A program made the position numbers and the translations under genes. A stretch of 64,000 nucleotides of DNA from Limnobaculum eriocheiris (GTDB taxonomy: Bacteria > Pseudomonadota > Gammaproteobacteria > Enterobacterales > Enterobacteriaceae). The notes beneath the pieces were generated by a model. It had not been told where the DNA came from. It made no database searches and saw only the letters and a program-made list of their open reading frames with translations. Within the stretch, counting starts at the first letter, position 1. Each line of letters begins with the position of its first letter. The stretch spans positions 1 through 64,000 of the forward strand of contig NZ_JAJNAG010000014.1 in assembly GCF_021010575.1 (NCBI RefSeq), given 5' to 3'. Positions 49,458 through 59,112 of this stretch are shown here, piece after piece.

Positions 49458-50380
49458 CAGAACACCATGACGACTTAAGTTGTCCATCTTTACAGAATCC
49501 CGTCGATAGTTTTCTGCGTTACCTGCGAGTTGAACGTCAGCTCAGTCCCTACACATTGAAAAGTTATCAGCGACAGCTGGCGGAGCTCATTGCGCTGCTG
49601 GTTGATATTGGATTAACGGACTGGACCAAACTGGATGCTGCGGGCGTGAGGATGTTGGTTACGCGTAGTAAACGTTCCGGGCTGGAGTCTGCCAGCCTGG
49701 CGTTACGGCTCTCTGCTCTGCGTAGTTTCCTGGACTGGATGATTGGTCAGGGGCAAATCACCGCTAATCCGGCGAAAGGGATTTCAACGCCGCGCAAAGG
49801 TCGCCATCTACCAAAGAATATGGATGTGGATGAGGTCAATCATCTGCTGGATATCGACTTAAACGATCCTCTGGCCGTCAGAGATCGCACTATGCTGGAA
49901 CTCATGTATGGCGCGGGGCTGCGTCTGTCTGAGCTGGTTGGTTTAGACTGTCGTCAGGTGAATCTGGAGTCCGGCGAGATTCGGGTAGTGGGAAAAGGCA
50001 GCAAAGAGCGCAAATTACCTATTGGAAGAATGGCCGTAACCTGGCTAAACCGCTGGCTACCTATGCGTGAGTTTTATGCGCCGGATGATGATGCGCTGTT
50101 TGTTTCAAAACACGGTAACCGCATTTCAGCCCGTAATGTGGAGAAGCGTTTCGCAGAATGGGGTGTTAAGCAGGGCGTGAACAGCCATGTTCATCCTCAT
50201 AAACTGCGGCACTCTTTTGCTACCCATATGTTAGAGTCCAGCGGAGACCTACGGGCCGTGCAAGAGCTGTTGGGACATGCTAACCTCTCCACGACCCAAA
50301 TCTATACCCATTTGGATTTTCAGCATTTAAGCTCGGTGTATGATGCTGCTCATCCACGCGCCAAGAGAGGGAAATCCTGA
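49454..50380 (+). CDS. xerC: Tyrosine recombinase XerC
   Basis: A 308-residue site-specific recombinase (E. coli XerC 298) that, with XerD, resolves chromosome dimers at dif. Catalytic residues are all present: R157, K181, H249, R252, H275 and nucleophile Y284 in TTQIYTHLD. The N-terminal SAM-like domain (about 15-105) has [20 protein letters not shown] 49454 overlaps the yigA TGA; the frame is open five codons further to 49439. It carries about ten more N-terminal residues than E. coli. Confidence 0.96.
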   Translation: MTEHHDDLSCPSLQNPVDSFLRYLRVERQLSPYTLKSYQRQLAELIALLVDIGLTDWTKLDAAGVRMLVTRSKRSGLESASLALRLSALRSFLDWMIGQGQITANPAKGISTPRKGRHLPKNMDVDEVNHLLDIDLNDPLAVRDRTMLELMYGAGLRLSELVGLDCRQVNLESGEIRVVGKGSKERKLPIGRMAVTWLNRWLPMREFYAPDDDALFVSKHGNRISARNVEKRFAEWGVKQGVNSHVHPHKLRHSFATHMLESSGDLRAVQELLGHANLSTTQIYTHLDFQHLSSVYDAAHPRAKRGKS

Positions 50381-51096
50381 TGCATTTTTATCGACCGCTG
50401 GGGCCTGTTAAAGCACTGACCTTCGATCTTGATGATACGCTGTATGATAATCGTCCGGTTATTGAACGCACAGAACGAGAAGTGGTTAGCTTTATGCAGC
50501 AGCAGTTTCCTCAGGTGGCTGACTTAAGCCGTGAAGGATTTAACCGAATCCGCCATCAACTGCTGGAGCAGGAACCTGATATTTACCACGATGTCAGCGA
50601 ATGGCGACGTCGGGCGTTTGAGACCACGCTACAGGTTCATGGTTATAGCGATAACGATGCCCGTCAGGGGGCTGAAATGACCATGGAGCATTTCAGTTAC
50701 TGGCGTAGCCGTATTGAAGTACCTCAATCCACCCACACTACATTGAGCCTGTTGGCAACACAATATCCACTGGTGGCGGTCACTAACGGTAATGCCAATC
50801 CACATATGTTCGGTCTGAGTGGCTATTTTCAACTGGTGTTACGTGCCGGGCCGGATGGTCGGGCAAAGCCATTTGGTGATATGTATCTGAATGCAGCCCG
50901 ACAGCTTAAACTTGCGCCAGAAACTATTTTGCATGTCGGGGATGATTTGATTACTGACGTTGCCGGAGCAATACGCCACGGCCTTCAGGCATGCTGGATT
51001 AACGATCGCGACAGAAACATCATGCATGAGCCAACCGGCTGTTTATTACCCCATATTGAAATTTCCCGGTTGGAATCGTTGTGTCGATTGATATAA
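50380..51096 (+). CDS. yigB: HAD phosphatase YigB (FMN phosphatase)
   Basis: A 238-residue HAD-superfamily hydrolase, the E. coli YigB length. The nucleophile motif is FDLDDTLYDN (D16 and D18), motif II is VAVTNGNANP, and motif IV is HVGDDLITDVAGA. E. coli YigB dephosphorylates FMN in riboflavin synthesis and affects persister formation. It shares one base with xerC and is followed by the uvrD promoter. Confidence 0.93.
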   Translation: MHFYRPLGPVKALTFDLDDTLYDNRPVIERTEREVVSFMQQQFPQVADLSREGFNRIRHQLLEQEPDIYHDVSEWRRRAFETTLQVHGYSDNDARQGAEMTMEHFSYWRSRIEVPQSTHTTLSLLATQYPLVAVTNGNANPHMFGLSGYFQLVLRAGPDGRAKPFGDMYLNAARQLKLAPETILHVGDDLITDVAGAIRHGLQACWINDRDRNIMHEPTGCLLPHIEISRLESLCRLI

Positions 51097-51127
51097 TCTA
51101 TCCATTCATCTGTATAAATTAACAGTA
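51092..51127 (+). promoter_or_regulatory. uvrD promoter with LexA box
   Basis: TATAAT (51092-51097) with TTGGAA 16 bases upstream (51070-51075) forms the promoter. CTGTATAAATTAACAG (51110-51125) is a perfect CTGT-N8-ACAG LexA site; with flanks it reads close to TACTGTATATATATACAGTA. It overlaps the expected transcription start, so LexA should repress uvrD until DNA damage, as in E. coli. Confidence 0.85.
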
Positions 51128-51139
51128 TATGGCCTAATA

Positions 51140-53302
51140 ATGGACGTTTCCTACCTGCTAGAAAACTTAAATGATAAACAGCGCGAAGCTATCGCCGCTC
51201 CCCGGACCAATATGTTGGTGCTTGCCGGGGCAGGTAGTGGAAAAACTCGTGTATTAGTGCATCGTATTGCCTGGTTGCTGTCTGTTGAACACAGTTCCCC
51301 CTATTCTATCATGGCGGTAACCTTTACCAATAAAGCTGCTGCAGAGATGCGTCACCGCATCGAACAGCTAATAGGGACTAGTCAGGGTGGCATGTGGATT
51401 GGAACCTTCCACGGCCTCGCTCATCGCCTTTTACGGGCACATCATCTTGAGGCTAATTTACCGCAGGATTTCCAGATTCTGGACAGCGAAGATCAACTGC
51501 GATTATTAAAGCGAATCATTCGGGCAATGAATCTGGATGAGAAGCAGTGGGTTCCTCGTCAGGCCATGTGGTACATCAATAATAAAAAAGATGATGGCCT
51601 GCGCCCGCAGCACATTGATACTTATGGCAACGTTACTGAAGGCACATGGTTACGAATTTATCAGGCCTATCAGGAAGCCTGCGATCGTGCCGGACTGGTA
51701 GATTTTGCTGAGATTCTGCTGCGCGCTCACGAACTATGGTTGCACAAACCTCAAATACTGAACCATTATCGCGAACGCTTCACCAATATTCTGGTGGACG
51801 AGTTTCAGGATACTAACCGTATTCAGTACGCCTGGATCCGTATGCTGGCGGGTGACAGTGCTAAAGTAATGATTGTTGGTGATGACGATCAGTCAATTTA
51901 TGGCTGGCGTGGTGCACAGGTCGAGAATATTCAGCGTTTTCTGGATGATTTCCCGGGGGCGCAAACCGTTCGTCTGGAACAAAATTACCGTTCAACCAGC
52001 AATATTCTGAAAGCGGCTAACGCCCTGATCGCCAATAACGATGGCCGTTTAGGTAAAGAGTTGTGGACTGATGGTGAACAAGGGGGGCCGATTTCCCTTT
52101 ATTGCGCGTTTAATGAGCTGGACGAGGCCCGCTTTGTTGTCAGCCGTATTAAAACATTTCAGGACGGTGGTGGTGCTTTAACTGACTGTGCCATCCTGTA
52201 TCGCAGCAACGCCCAATCACGAGTACTGGAAGAGGCGCTATTACAGGCATCAATGCCCTATCGGATATACGGCGGCATGCGATTCTTTGAACGTCAGGAA
52301 ATTAAAGATTCACTGGCTTATCTGCGTTTAATTACCAATCCAAATGATGACGCTGCATTCGAGCGGGTGGTAAACACCCCAACGCGCGGTATTGGCGATC
52401 GTTCTCTGGATGTTATCCGTCATGCTGCCCGCGATCGTCAGGTTACGCTATGGCAGGCATCCATTGCTTTGCTACAGGAAAAGGTACTGGCCGGTCGGGC
52501 TGCGGGTGCTATTCAACGTTTTATTGAATTAATTGAAGCCCTGAGTCGTGAAACCAGCGAACTGCCTCTGCATGTACAAACTGACCGGGTGATCCGCGAT
52601 TCGGGCCTGCGTCAAATGTATGAGCAGGAGAAAGGGGAAAAAGGCCAGGCGCGGGTAGAAAACCTGGAAGAACTGGTGACGGCGACGCGTCAGTTTAGCT
52701 TCCAGGATGAAGATATGGATTTGACGCCGCTACAGGCATTCTTGTCCCATGCCGCGCTGGAAGCGGGAGAAGGGCAGGCCGATGCCTATCAGGATGCAGT
52801 ACAGTTAATGACCCTGCATTCAGCCAAAGGTCTGGAGTTTCTGCAGGTATTTATTGTCGGAATGGAAGAGGGTATGTTCCCCAGCCAAATGTCGCTGGAT
52901 GAAGGTGGCAGACTGGAGGAAGAACGACGTCTGGCCTATGTGGGTGTAACGCGAGCCATGCAGAAGCTAACCCTGACCTATGCGGAAACCCGCCGTTTAT
53001 ACGGTAAAGAGGTGTATCACCGCCCGTCGCGCTTTGTGGGCGAGCTGCCGGAAGATTGTATTGAAGAGGTTCGCCTGCGGGCCAGCGTATCGCGCCCGGT
53101 TAGCCACAGCCGAATGGGAACACCAATAAGCCAGAATGATAGCGGATATAAGCTGGGCCAACGGGTTCGTCATCCTAAGTTTGGTGAGGGTACCATCATC
53201 AACCTTGAGGGGAGCGGTGAACATGCCCGGCTGCAAATAGCGTTTCAGGGAGAAGGCATTAAGTGGCTGGTGGCCTCTTATGCCAGATTGGAAGTGCTGT
53301 AA
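51140..53302 (+). CDS. uvrD: DNA helicase II (UvrD)
   Basis: A 720-residue superfamily 1 3'-5' helicase, the E. coli length, used in nucleotide excision repair and methyl-directed mismatch repair. It starts MDVSYLLENLNDKQREAIAA; Walker A GAGSGKT lies near 30-36, motif II VDEFQDTN near 220, [13 protein letters not shown] follows, and VGVTRAMQKL is motif VI. The C-terminal GQRVRHPKFGEGTIINLEG is the Tudor-like domain that binds RNA polymerase and UvrB. Confidence 0.97.
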   Translation: MDVSYLLENLNDKQREAIAAPRTNMLVLAGAGSGKTRVLVHRIAWLLSVEHSSPYSIMAVTFTNKAAAEMRHRIEQLIGTSQGGMWIGTFHGLAHRLLRAHHLEANLPQDFQILDSEDQLRLLKRIIRAMNLDEKQWVPRQAMWYINNKKDDGLRPQHIDTYGNVTEGTWLRIYQAYQEACDRAGLVDFAEILLRAHELWLHKPQILNHYRERFTNILVDEFQDTNRIQYAWIRMLAGDSAKVMIVGDDDQSIYGWRGAQVENIQRFLDDFPGAQTVRLEQNYRSTSNILKAANALIANNDGRLGKELWTDGEQGGPISLYCAFNELDEARFVVSRIKTFQDGGGALTDCAILYRSNAQSRVLEEALLQASMPYRIYGGMRFFERQEIKDSLAYLRLITNPNDDAAFERVVNTPTRGIGDRSLDVIRHAARDRQVTLWQASIALLQEKVLAGRAAGAIQRFIELIEALSRETSELPLHVQTDRVIRDSGLRQMYEQEKGEKGQARVENLEELVTATRQFSFQDEDMDLTPLQAFLSHAALEAGEGQADAYQDAVQLMTLHSAKGLEFLQVFIVGMEEGMFPSQMSLDEGGRLEEERRLAYVGVTRAMQKLTLTYAETRRLYGKEVYHRPSRFVGELPEDCIEEVRLRASVSRPVSHSRMGTPISQNDSGYKLGQRVRHPKFGEGTIINLEGSGEHARLQIAFQGEGIKWLVASYARLEVL

Positions 53303-53318
53303 CTAGCTAAAACAGAAC

Positions 53319-53344
53319 GTCAGGAATATTGTTGTGTTCCTGAC
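53319..53344 (+). terminator. Possible uvrD terminator hairpin
   Basis: GTCAGGAA (53319-53326) pairs perfectly with TTCCTGAC (53337-53344). The following TCTCTCGATT is only moderately T-rich, so termination strength is doubtful. Confidence 0.55.
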
Positions 53345-53822
53345 TCTCTCGATTCTCCTGATGTTTTAGTCATAAAACCCCCTTTTCCGTTGCCACCGTT
53401 TGTTTCGTGTTGGTTTCAGCGTCTGGTTTAAACTATAAAACCAATAAAAAATAATGAATTAATAGATGAAAATTCGACTCTGCCTGTTATACCTGTTAAA
53501 TTCGGCGCGAAAATAAGCAATAAATACTTTCCAATAGTTGACAGAGTTTTTCCCGAAGGCGTAACATGCGCGCACTATTTTCCTATGGGGGCAACAGCTT
53601 TGGACATTCCCAGTCGATACTGGCTCAATGATCTTTTAATTAAGTTCAACTTCTAAGGCTATCCCTATTTGCTGATAGCCTTCGTGGTTGTCAGCGACCT
53701 CTTATATTATCCCGTCGCTAATGAGCTGGATCTAGTCTAGGTCTGATTGTTATGGCTTTTGCCAGCATGTCAGATTGTTCAATGCGTTGTCTGTATCTCC
53801 ACTGTAAAAGAGGGATGACGCT
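53345..53822 (+). promoter_or_regulatory. corA upstream and leader region
   Basis: About 480 bases without a conserved gene. Two hairpins stand in the half next to corA: AAGGCTATC/GATAGCCTT (53655-53682) and AGCGAC/GTCGCT (53693-53719). A 25-codon ORF (53752-53829, [20 protein letters not shown], then GMTLC) overlaps the corA start by seven bases. In Salmonella the corA leader contains a short ORF and alternative hairpins that control Rho-dependent termination; this region may act alike. Equivalence is inferred from position. Confidence 0.5.
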
Positions 53823-54773
53823 ATGCTAAGCGCATTTCAATTAAATCATTACCGCTTATCTCGTTTAGAGTTGGATGAGGGTGATAATCTGGCCTCGTCC
53901 GTATGGGTCGATCTGGTGGAACCAGAGGATGAAGAACGGGAACGCGTTCAGGAAGAGCTGGGCCAGTCGCTGGCAACCCGCCCGGAGCTGGACGACATTG
54001 AAGCATCGGCGCGTTTTTTCGAAGATGAAGATGGCCTGCACATTCACTCCTTCTTTTATTACGAAGATGCCGAAGACCGCGGCGGCAACGCCACCGTGGC
54101 ATTTACCATTCGTGATGGTCGTTTGTTTACGCTGCGTGAGCGCGATCTACCTGCTTTCCGTCTCTACCGGATGCGAGCTCGTAATCGGGCGATGATCGAT
54201 GGTAATGCTTACGAACTGCTGTTAGACCTGTTCGAGACTAAAATTGAGCAGTTGGCTGATGAAATCGAAAATATTTACAGCGATCTGGAAGCCCTGAGTC
54301 GAATTATTATGGAAGGTCATCCTGGTGATGGCTATGACGAAGCGTTGTCCACACTGGCCGAGCTGGAAGATACCGGCTGGAAGGTTCGTTTGTGTCTGAT
54401 GGATAGCCAGCGGGCATTAAATTTTCTGGTGCGCAAAGCACGACTGCCGGGCAATCAGTTGGATCAGGCGCGTGAAGTATTACGAGATATCGAATCTCTG
54501 CTGCCTCACAATGAATCCCTGTTTCAGAAGGTTAACTTTCTGATGCAGGCGGCGATGGGCTTTATTAATATCGAACAAAGCCGCATCATCAAGATCTTCT
54601 CGGTGGTATCCGTAGTATTTCTGCCGCCAACGCTGGTGGCATCAAGTTACGGTATGAACTTTAAGTTTATGCCAGAGCTGGACTGGTCATTTGGTTATCC
54701 GGCAGCAATTGGCCTGATGATTTGTGCGGCGTTAGCACCTTATCTCTACTTTAAGCGTCGTAATTGGCTCTGA
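53823..54773 (+). CDS. corA: Magnesium/cobalt/nickel transporter CorA
   Basis: A 316-residue pentameric divalent cation channel, the E. coli length. A large cytoplasmic N-terminal funnel, rich in acidic residues, precedes two C-terminal membrane segments. The signature [13 protein letters not shown] has GMN at 277-279, at the outer end of the pore helix, and the protein ends in the basic FKRRNWL. It follows GAGGGATGACGCT directly. Confidence 0.97.
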   Translation: MLSAFQLNHYRLSRLELDEGDNLASSVWVDLVEPEDEERERVQEELGQSLATRPELDDIEASARFFEDEDGLHIHSFFYYEDAEDRGGNATVAFTIRDGRLFTLRERDLPAFRLYRMRARNRAMIDGNAYELLLDLFETKIEQLADEIENIYSDLEALSRIIMEGHPGDGYDEALSTLAELEDTGWKVRLCLMDSQRALNFLVRKARLPGNQLDQAREVLRDIESLLPHNESLFQKVNFLMQAAMGFINIEQSRIIKIFSVVSVVFLPPTLVASSYGMNFKFMPELDWSFGYPAAIGLMICAALAPYLYFKRRNWL

Positions 54774-54821
54774 TACCCCGTTTCCGTCAAAGATTTACCG
54801 TCTGATAGGTATAGAGTGTGC

Positions 54822-54898
54822 TATACCCGTTGTACTTCAGGTTGCAGATGCGTCGGCTTACTTGCCGCCTTCCTGCAACTTGAATTATTTAGGGTATA
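54822..54898. repeat. YPAL-like palindromic repeat
   Basis: A 77-base imperfect palindrome: TATACCCGTTGTACTTCAGG plus TTGCA on the left faces TGCAACTTGAATTATTTAGG plus GTATA on the right. Elements with TATACCC ends and TTGCA cores are scattered in Yersinia and Serratia genomes as short palindromic, MITE-like repeats (YPAL type). Here the centre is only 27 bases, so it is a short or deleted copy. It lies in the corA-abrB gap and would fold as RNA. Family assignment is from memory. Confidence 0.6.
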
Positions 54899-54975
54899 TA
54901 ATCATTTTATATCAATCAGCGGTGATGCCTTTGCGGGCTACGTTTCCGCTGCGTTAGTTATCAGGATGTGTAACC

Positions 54976-56037
54976 GTGGCAGAACGCTCTCCCATTTTTC
55001 AATGGGTCATATTGTTAATTCTCTCTCTGTTGTTATCGCTGGTGATGCTGCATTTCCACATCCCTGCGGCGATGTTACTTGGCCCAATGGTGGTTGGAGT
55101 CACCATGAGCCTCTGTGGCGCAACGGTACGTATTGATAACCGTTTTTTTATCTCTTCTCAGGCCATTCTTGGCTGCATGATTGCTCAAAACCTCTCTTCG
55201 TCTATTTTGGTCTCTCTGGCGGCAAATTGGCCGATTGTCCTTTTCATTTTGCTGGCAACGTTGTTTGCCAGCGGTATGTCAGGCTGGTTGCTGGTTCGCT
55301 TTAGCAGTCTGCCGGGTACAACCGGAGCCTGGGGGTCATCACCGGGCGGTGCGGCGGCGATGGTTGCCATGTCGGAAGAGTATGGTGCAGATGTGCGCTT
55401 GGTGGCCTTTATGCAATACCTTCGGGTGCTGTTTGTTGCCGGTTCAGCGGCGCTGGTGGTACGTATTGCTATGGGGGGAGAAGCGAAGAGCGTAGTACAA
55501 GAGCTGATATGGTTCCCTCCATTGGGCCGGGATTTTGTCGCAACTCTGGCTCTGGCCGTTATTGCCGGTTGGTTAGGGCGTCGTCTGCGTTTTCCCTCTG
55601 GTACTATGCTGTTCCCGATGTTGATTGGCGCAGGATTGCATGCAGGTGATGTATTAACCATTCAACTGCCTGAATGGCTGCTGGCAATGGCTTATGCTTT
55701 TATTGGCTGGAGCGTTGGTTTACGTTTTAATCGGGCAGTTTTTCTGCTGGCGTTAAGAACGCTGCCGCAAATTGTTATCTCGATACTGGCATTGATGTCG
55801 CTGTGCGCATTAATGGCGCTGGCGTTAACCAAAGTATTGGATATGGATTTCCTGACTGCCTATCTGGCAACCAGCCCCGGTGGGTTAGATACCGTGGCAA
55901 TTATTGCTGCGGGCAGCGGGGTGGATATGTCTTTCGTTATGGCGATGCAGACTCTGAGATTATTCAGTATCTTGATGACCGGCCCGGCGATGGCGAAATT
56001 TATCTCCCGCCATGCACCAAGAAAGTCTGATAATTAA
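54976..56037 (+). CDS. AbrB-family (PF05145) membrane protein
   Basis: A 353-residue polytopic protein with about nine to ten hydrophobic segments in two repeats; SSPGGAAAMVAMSEEYGADV (about 118-137) and the matching TSPGGLDTVAIIAAGSG near the C terminus show the internal duplication. The family is labelled AbrB or ammonia monooxygenase in databases; E. coli AbrB (YbgN) is a member and a transport role is suspected, unproven. It starts at a GTG with AGGA ten bases before. Its stop overlaps the convergent rarD stop by four bases. Confidence 0.85.
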   Translation: MAERSPIFQWVILLILSLLLSLVMLHFHIPAAMLLGPMVVGVTMSLCGATVRIDNRFFISSQAILGCMIAQNLSSSILVSLAANWPIVLFILLATLFASGMSGWLLVRFSSLPGTTGAWGSSPGGAAAMVAMSEEYGADVRLVAFMQYLRVLFVAGSAALVVRIAMGGEAKSVVQELIWFPPLGRDFVATLALAVIAGWLGRRLRFPSGTMLFPMLIGAGLHAGDVLTIQLPEWLLAMAYAFIGWSVGLRFNRAVFLLALRTLPQIVISILALMSLCALMALALTKVLDMDFLTAYLATSPGGLDTVAIIAAGSGVDMSFVMAMQTLRLFSILMTGPAMAKFISRHAPRKSDN

Positions 56038-56921
56038 CGTAATTTACGTTGGTAATACAGAGCATCAAGCACAAAGATAATCAGTGCCACCCAAATAAAG
56101 CCAAATGTAATCAGCTTATCTTTGCCAATGGTTTCACCATAAAAGACTATCGCCAGAACAAACATCAACGTTGGGCCAATATACTGGAAGAAGCCCAGAG
56201 TAGAGAGACGTAGCCTGGTAGCGGCAGCGGTGAAGAATAACAGGGGTATGGTGGTGACAACTCCCGCAGCAACCAGCAGTAAGTTCAGCGACATTGTGTT
56301 TTGGCTCAGGTGGCTGGTTGTGGTATCTGCGATAAAGAACAAATAGATCGCTGCAATTGGCAGCAACCACAGGGTTTCAATTAACATACCGGTTTGTGAA
56401 TCGACACCAATTTTTTTACGCACTAACGCATACAGGCCAAAAGTAAAAGCCAGAATCAGGCTGATATAAGGAATTGAACCAAACTGCCAGAGTTGGATTG
56501 CAACGCCGCTAAAGGCCAGTGCTACTGCAATCCACTGCATACGACGAAAACGCTCGCTAAGAAATAGCATGCCGAGCAACACATTAACCAATGGGTTAAT
56601 AAAGTATCCCATACTGGCTTCCAGCATATGATGATTATTAACCGCCCAGATAAACGTCAGCCAGTTACTACCAATTAATATGGCGCTTACCGCCAGCAAC
56701 AATAGTTTAGTTTTATTTCGACAGGCCTGACGCACCCTATTCCACTGACGGCTGACGCTAATTAATAAGATCATAAAGAAAAATGACCAGATAACCCGAT
56801 GCGTCAGTATCTCATTAGCAGGCACATAATCGATTAGCTTAAAATAGGCCGGAGCAATACCCCAGATAAAATAAGCGGCTAAAGCGAATAAAACACCCTG
56901 ACGAGTCTGCTGCGATTCCAT
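56034..56921 (-). CDS. rarD: EamA-family permease RarD
   Basis: A 295-residue drug/metabolite transporter superfamily protein (E. coli RarD 296) with ten membrane segments. Conserved parts are AAYFIWGIAPAYFKLIDYVP, LTHRVIWSFFFM and FIWAVNNHHMLEASMGYFIN. It resembles chloramphenicol-sensitivity proteins; the substrate is unknown. In E. coli yigI and pldA follow before recQ; both are missing here. Confidence 0.94.
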   Translation of the reverse strand: MESQQTRQGVLFALAAYFIWGIAPAYFKLIDYVPANEILTHRVIWSFFFMILLISVSRQWNRVRQACRNKTKLLLLAVSAILIGSNWLTFIWAVNNHHMLEASMGYFINPLVNVLLGMLFLSERFRRMQWIAVALAFSGVAIQLWQFGSIPYISLILAFTFGLYALVRKKIGVDSQTGMLIETLWLLPIAAIYLFFIADTTTSHLSQNTMSLNLLLVAAGVVTTIPLLFFTAAATRLRLSTLGFFQYIGPTLMFVLAIVFYGETIGKDKLITFGFIWVALIIFVLDALYYQRKLR

Positions 56922-57272
56922 GAAATACCTTGTACTAAATACTCAAAATAGAATTTGCCAGTGTACTCCATTTTGATACTTCTTTACGTCTGAAATTAAC
57001 ACAAGTTATAGGATAAACAGGCTATAAATAAGGGGAAATACTTAATTAATATCGGGTGAGAGAATAGGCGCGTTGCTGATGATATCCCTTATTTTTACAG
57101 GGATAAAAACCAGTATATATCGAGGCATTTGCAGGAAAAGAGGACGTTTGCACTAAAGATTGCGAGATACCCTGTCTTTTATCAGTTATCTACCCTTTTT
57201 CCCTTTTCGAGGGACGACAAACGGCATGAATGAGCCTAAAATACCTCCCAATAAAAGTAACAGGGGATTAAG
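56922..57272. other. rarD-recQ divergent intergenic region
   Basis: 351 AT-rich bases with the promoters of rarD and recQ. A hairpin TATCCCT/AGGGATA (57083-57105) is the only visible symmetry. I see no trace of pldA or yigI. Confidence 0.5.
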
Positions 57273-59102
57273 GTGTCAACTGCGGTCGTTATTAATACAG
57301 AACCTTTAGCCGCACAGGTATTACGCGACACCTTTGGCTATCATCAGTTTCGTCCCGGGCAGCAGGAGATTGTCCGCGAAGCGGTGTCTGGTCGTGACTG
57401 TCTGGTAGTGATGCCAACCGGCGGTGGTAAATCATTATGTTATCAGTTACCGGCGTTGCTGCTGGGCGGAATGACATTGGTGGTGTCTCCGCTAATTTCC
57501 CTGATGAAAGATCAGGTCGATCAGCTGCGTGCTAATGGTGTCGCTGCCGGTTGCCTTAACTCCAGCCAGACTCGTGAGCAGCAGTATGATGTGATCGCCG
57601 CCTGCCGATCCGGGCAAATTAAGCTGCTGTATGTTGCGCCTGAACGGCTGATGATGGATAACTTCCTTGAGCAACTTAACGGTTGGAATCCAACGTTGCT
57701 GGCAGTGGATGAAGCCCACTGTATTTCTCAATGGGGGCATGATTTCCGCCCTGAATACCGTGCCCTTGGTTCTATACGACAGCATTTTCCCGATCTGCCA
57801 TTTATTGCCCTGACCGCCACGGCGGATGAAACCACACGTCAGGATATTATTCGCCTGCTGGATTTGCGCGATCCTCTGATTCATATTAGCAGTTTTGATC
57901 GCCCTAATATTCGCTATACCCTGATAGAAAAGTTTAAGCCAACCGATCAGCTACAACGTTTTGTTCAGGAGCAGCGCGGTAAAAGCGGCATTATTTACTG
58001 CAATAGCCGTAAAAAAGTGGAAGATGCAGCCAGCAGGCTTAAAGTCAAAGGCCTTAGCGTTGCCGCTTATCATGCCGGTATGGACAATGAGAGTCGGGAA
58101 CGGGTGCAGGAAGCCTTTCAGCGGGACGATCTGCAAATTGTGGTAGCCACAGTGGCTTTTGGCATGGGTATCAATAAACCTAATGTGCGCTTTGTGGTGC
58201 ATTTTGATATTCCCCGCAATATAGAATCTTACTATCAGGAAACCGGGCGTGCAGGTCGTGATGGTTTACCGGCAGAAGCGGTATTGTTTTATGATCCGGC
58301 GGATATGGCCTGGCTGCGTCGTTGTCTGGATGAAAAACCTCAGGGCGCATTGCAGGATATTGAACGTCATAAGCTGAATGCCATGAATGCATTTGCTGAG
58401 GCGCAAACCTGCCGCCGTCTGGTATTGCTTAACTACTTTGGCGAAAGCAAACAGCAGCCTTGTGGTAACTGCGATATTTGCCTCGATCCTCCTAAACAAT
58501 ATGATGGTTTAGTAGACGCACAGAAAGCCCTCTCCTGCGTTTATCGGGTAGGGCAACGTTTTGGTGTGGGTTATATTGCTGAAATTTTACGTGGTGCAAA
58601 CAATACCCGAATTCGTGAGTTTGGCCATGATAAGCTGCCGGTATATGGCATCGGCAAAGATCAGAGCCATGAGCACTGGATTAGCGTATTACGCCAACTG
58701 ATCCATCTGGGGCTTTTGACGCAAAACATTGCCCAATTCTCTGCGCTTCAATTGACCGAAGCCGCTCGCCCCGTTTTACGCGGTGAGCATCCTTTACAGT
58801 TGGCGGTGCCAAGGCTGTTAAATCTCAAATCACGCAGCAGTACAGCAACCAAAAGCTTTGCCGGTAATTACGATCGCAAGCTATTTGCTAAACTGCGTAA
58901 GCTGCGCAAATCTATTGCTGATGAAGAGAATATTCCTCCCTATGTGGTATTTAACGATGCAACATTGTTGGAGATGGCAGAACAACAGCCAACTCGCGAA
59001 AGTGAATTGTTATCAGTTAATGGCGTCGGTTATCGCAAGCTGGAGCGTTTTGGTCAGGCTTTCCTGACGCTAATACGCGATCATTTAGTCAGCCCTGATT
59101 AA
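57273..59102 (+). CDS. recQ: ATP-dependent DNA helicase RecQ
   Basis: A 609-residue superfamily 2 helicase, the E. coli length, acting in the RecF recombination pathway and on stalled forks. [16 protein letters not shown] is motif [19 protein letters not shown] motif II, and [12 protein letters not shown] motif VI. The RecQ zinc site includes [12 protein letters not shown] and [11 protein letters not shown]; a winged helix follows, and a C-terminal HRDC domain (about 530-605) ends the protein. It starts at GTG 57273 behind AAGG. It is followed after ten bases by the deacetylase gene. Confidence 0.97.
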   Translation: MSTAVVINTEPLAAQVLRDTFGYHQFRPGQQEIVREAVSGRDCLVVMPTGGGKSLCYQLPALLLGGMTLVVSPLISLMKDQVDQLRANGVAAGCLNSSQTREQQYDVIAACRSGQIKLLYVAPERLMMDNFLEQLNGWNPTLLAVDEAHCISQWGHDFRPEYRALGSIRQHFPDLPFIALTATADETTRQDIIRLLDLRDPLIHISSFDRPNIRYTLIEKFKPTDQLQRFVQEQRGKSGIIYCNSRKKVEDAASRLKVKGLSVAAYHAGMDNESRERVQEAFQRDDLQIVVATVAFGMGINKPNVRFVVHFDIPRNIESYYQETGRAGRDGLPAEAVLFYDPADMAWLRRCLDEKPQGALQDIERHKLNAMNAFAEAQTCRRLVLLNYFGESKQQPCGNCDICLDPPKQYDGLVDAQKALSCVYRVGQRFGVGYIAEILRGANNTRIREFGHDKLPVYGIGKDQSHEHWISVLRQLIHLGLLTQNIAQFSALQLTEAARPVLRGEHPLQLAVPRLLNLKSRSSTATKSFAGNYDRKLFAKLRKLRKSIADEENIPPYVVFNDATLLEMAEQQPTRESELLSVNGVGYRKLERFGQAFLTLIRDHLVSPD

Positions 59103-59112
59103 AGGTGTTTGC

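Noticed and set aside
55185-55661. 158-codon ORF on the minus strand within the AbrB-family gene
   Set aside because: It lies wholly antisense to a membrane protein gene with clear family motifs, and its Arg, Pro and Thr-rich composition is typical of a shadow frame.
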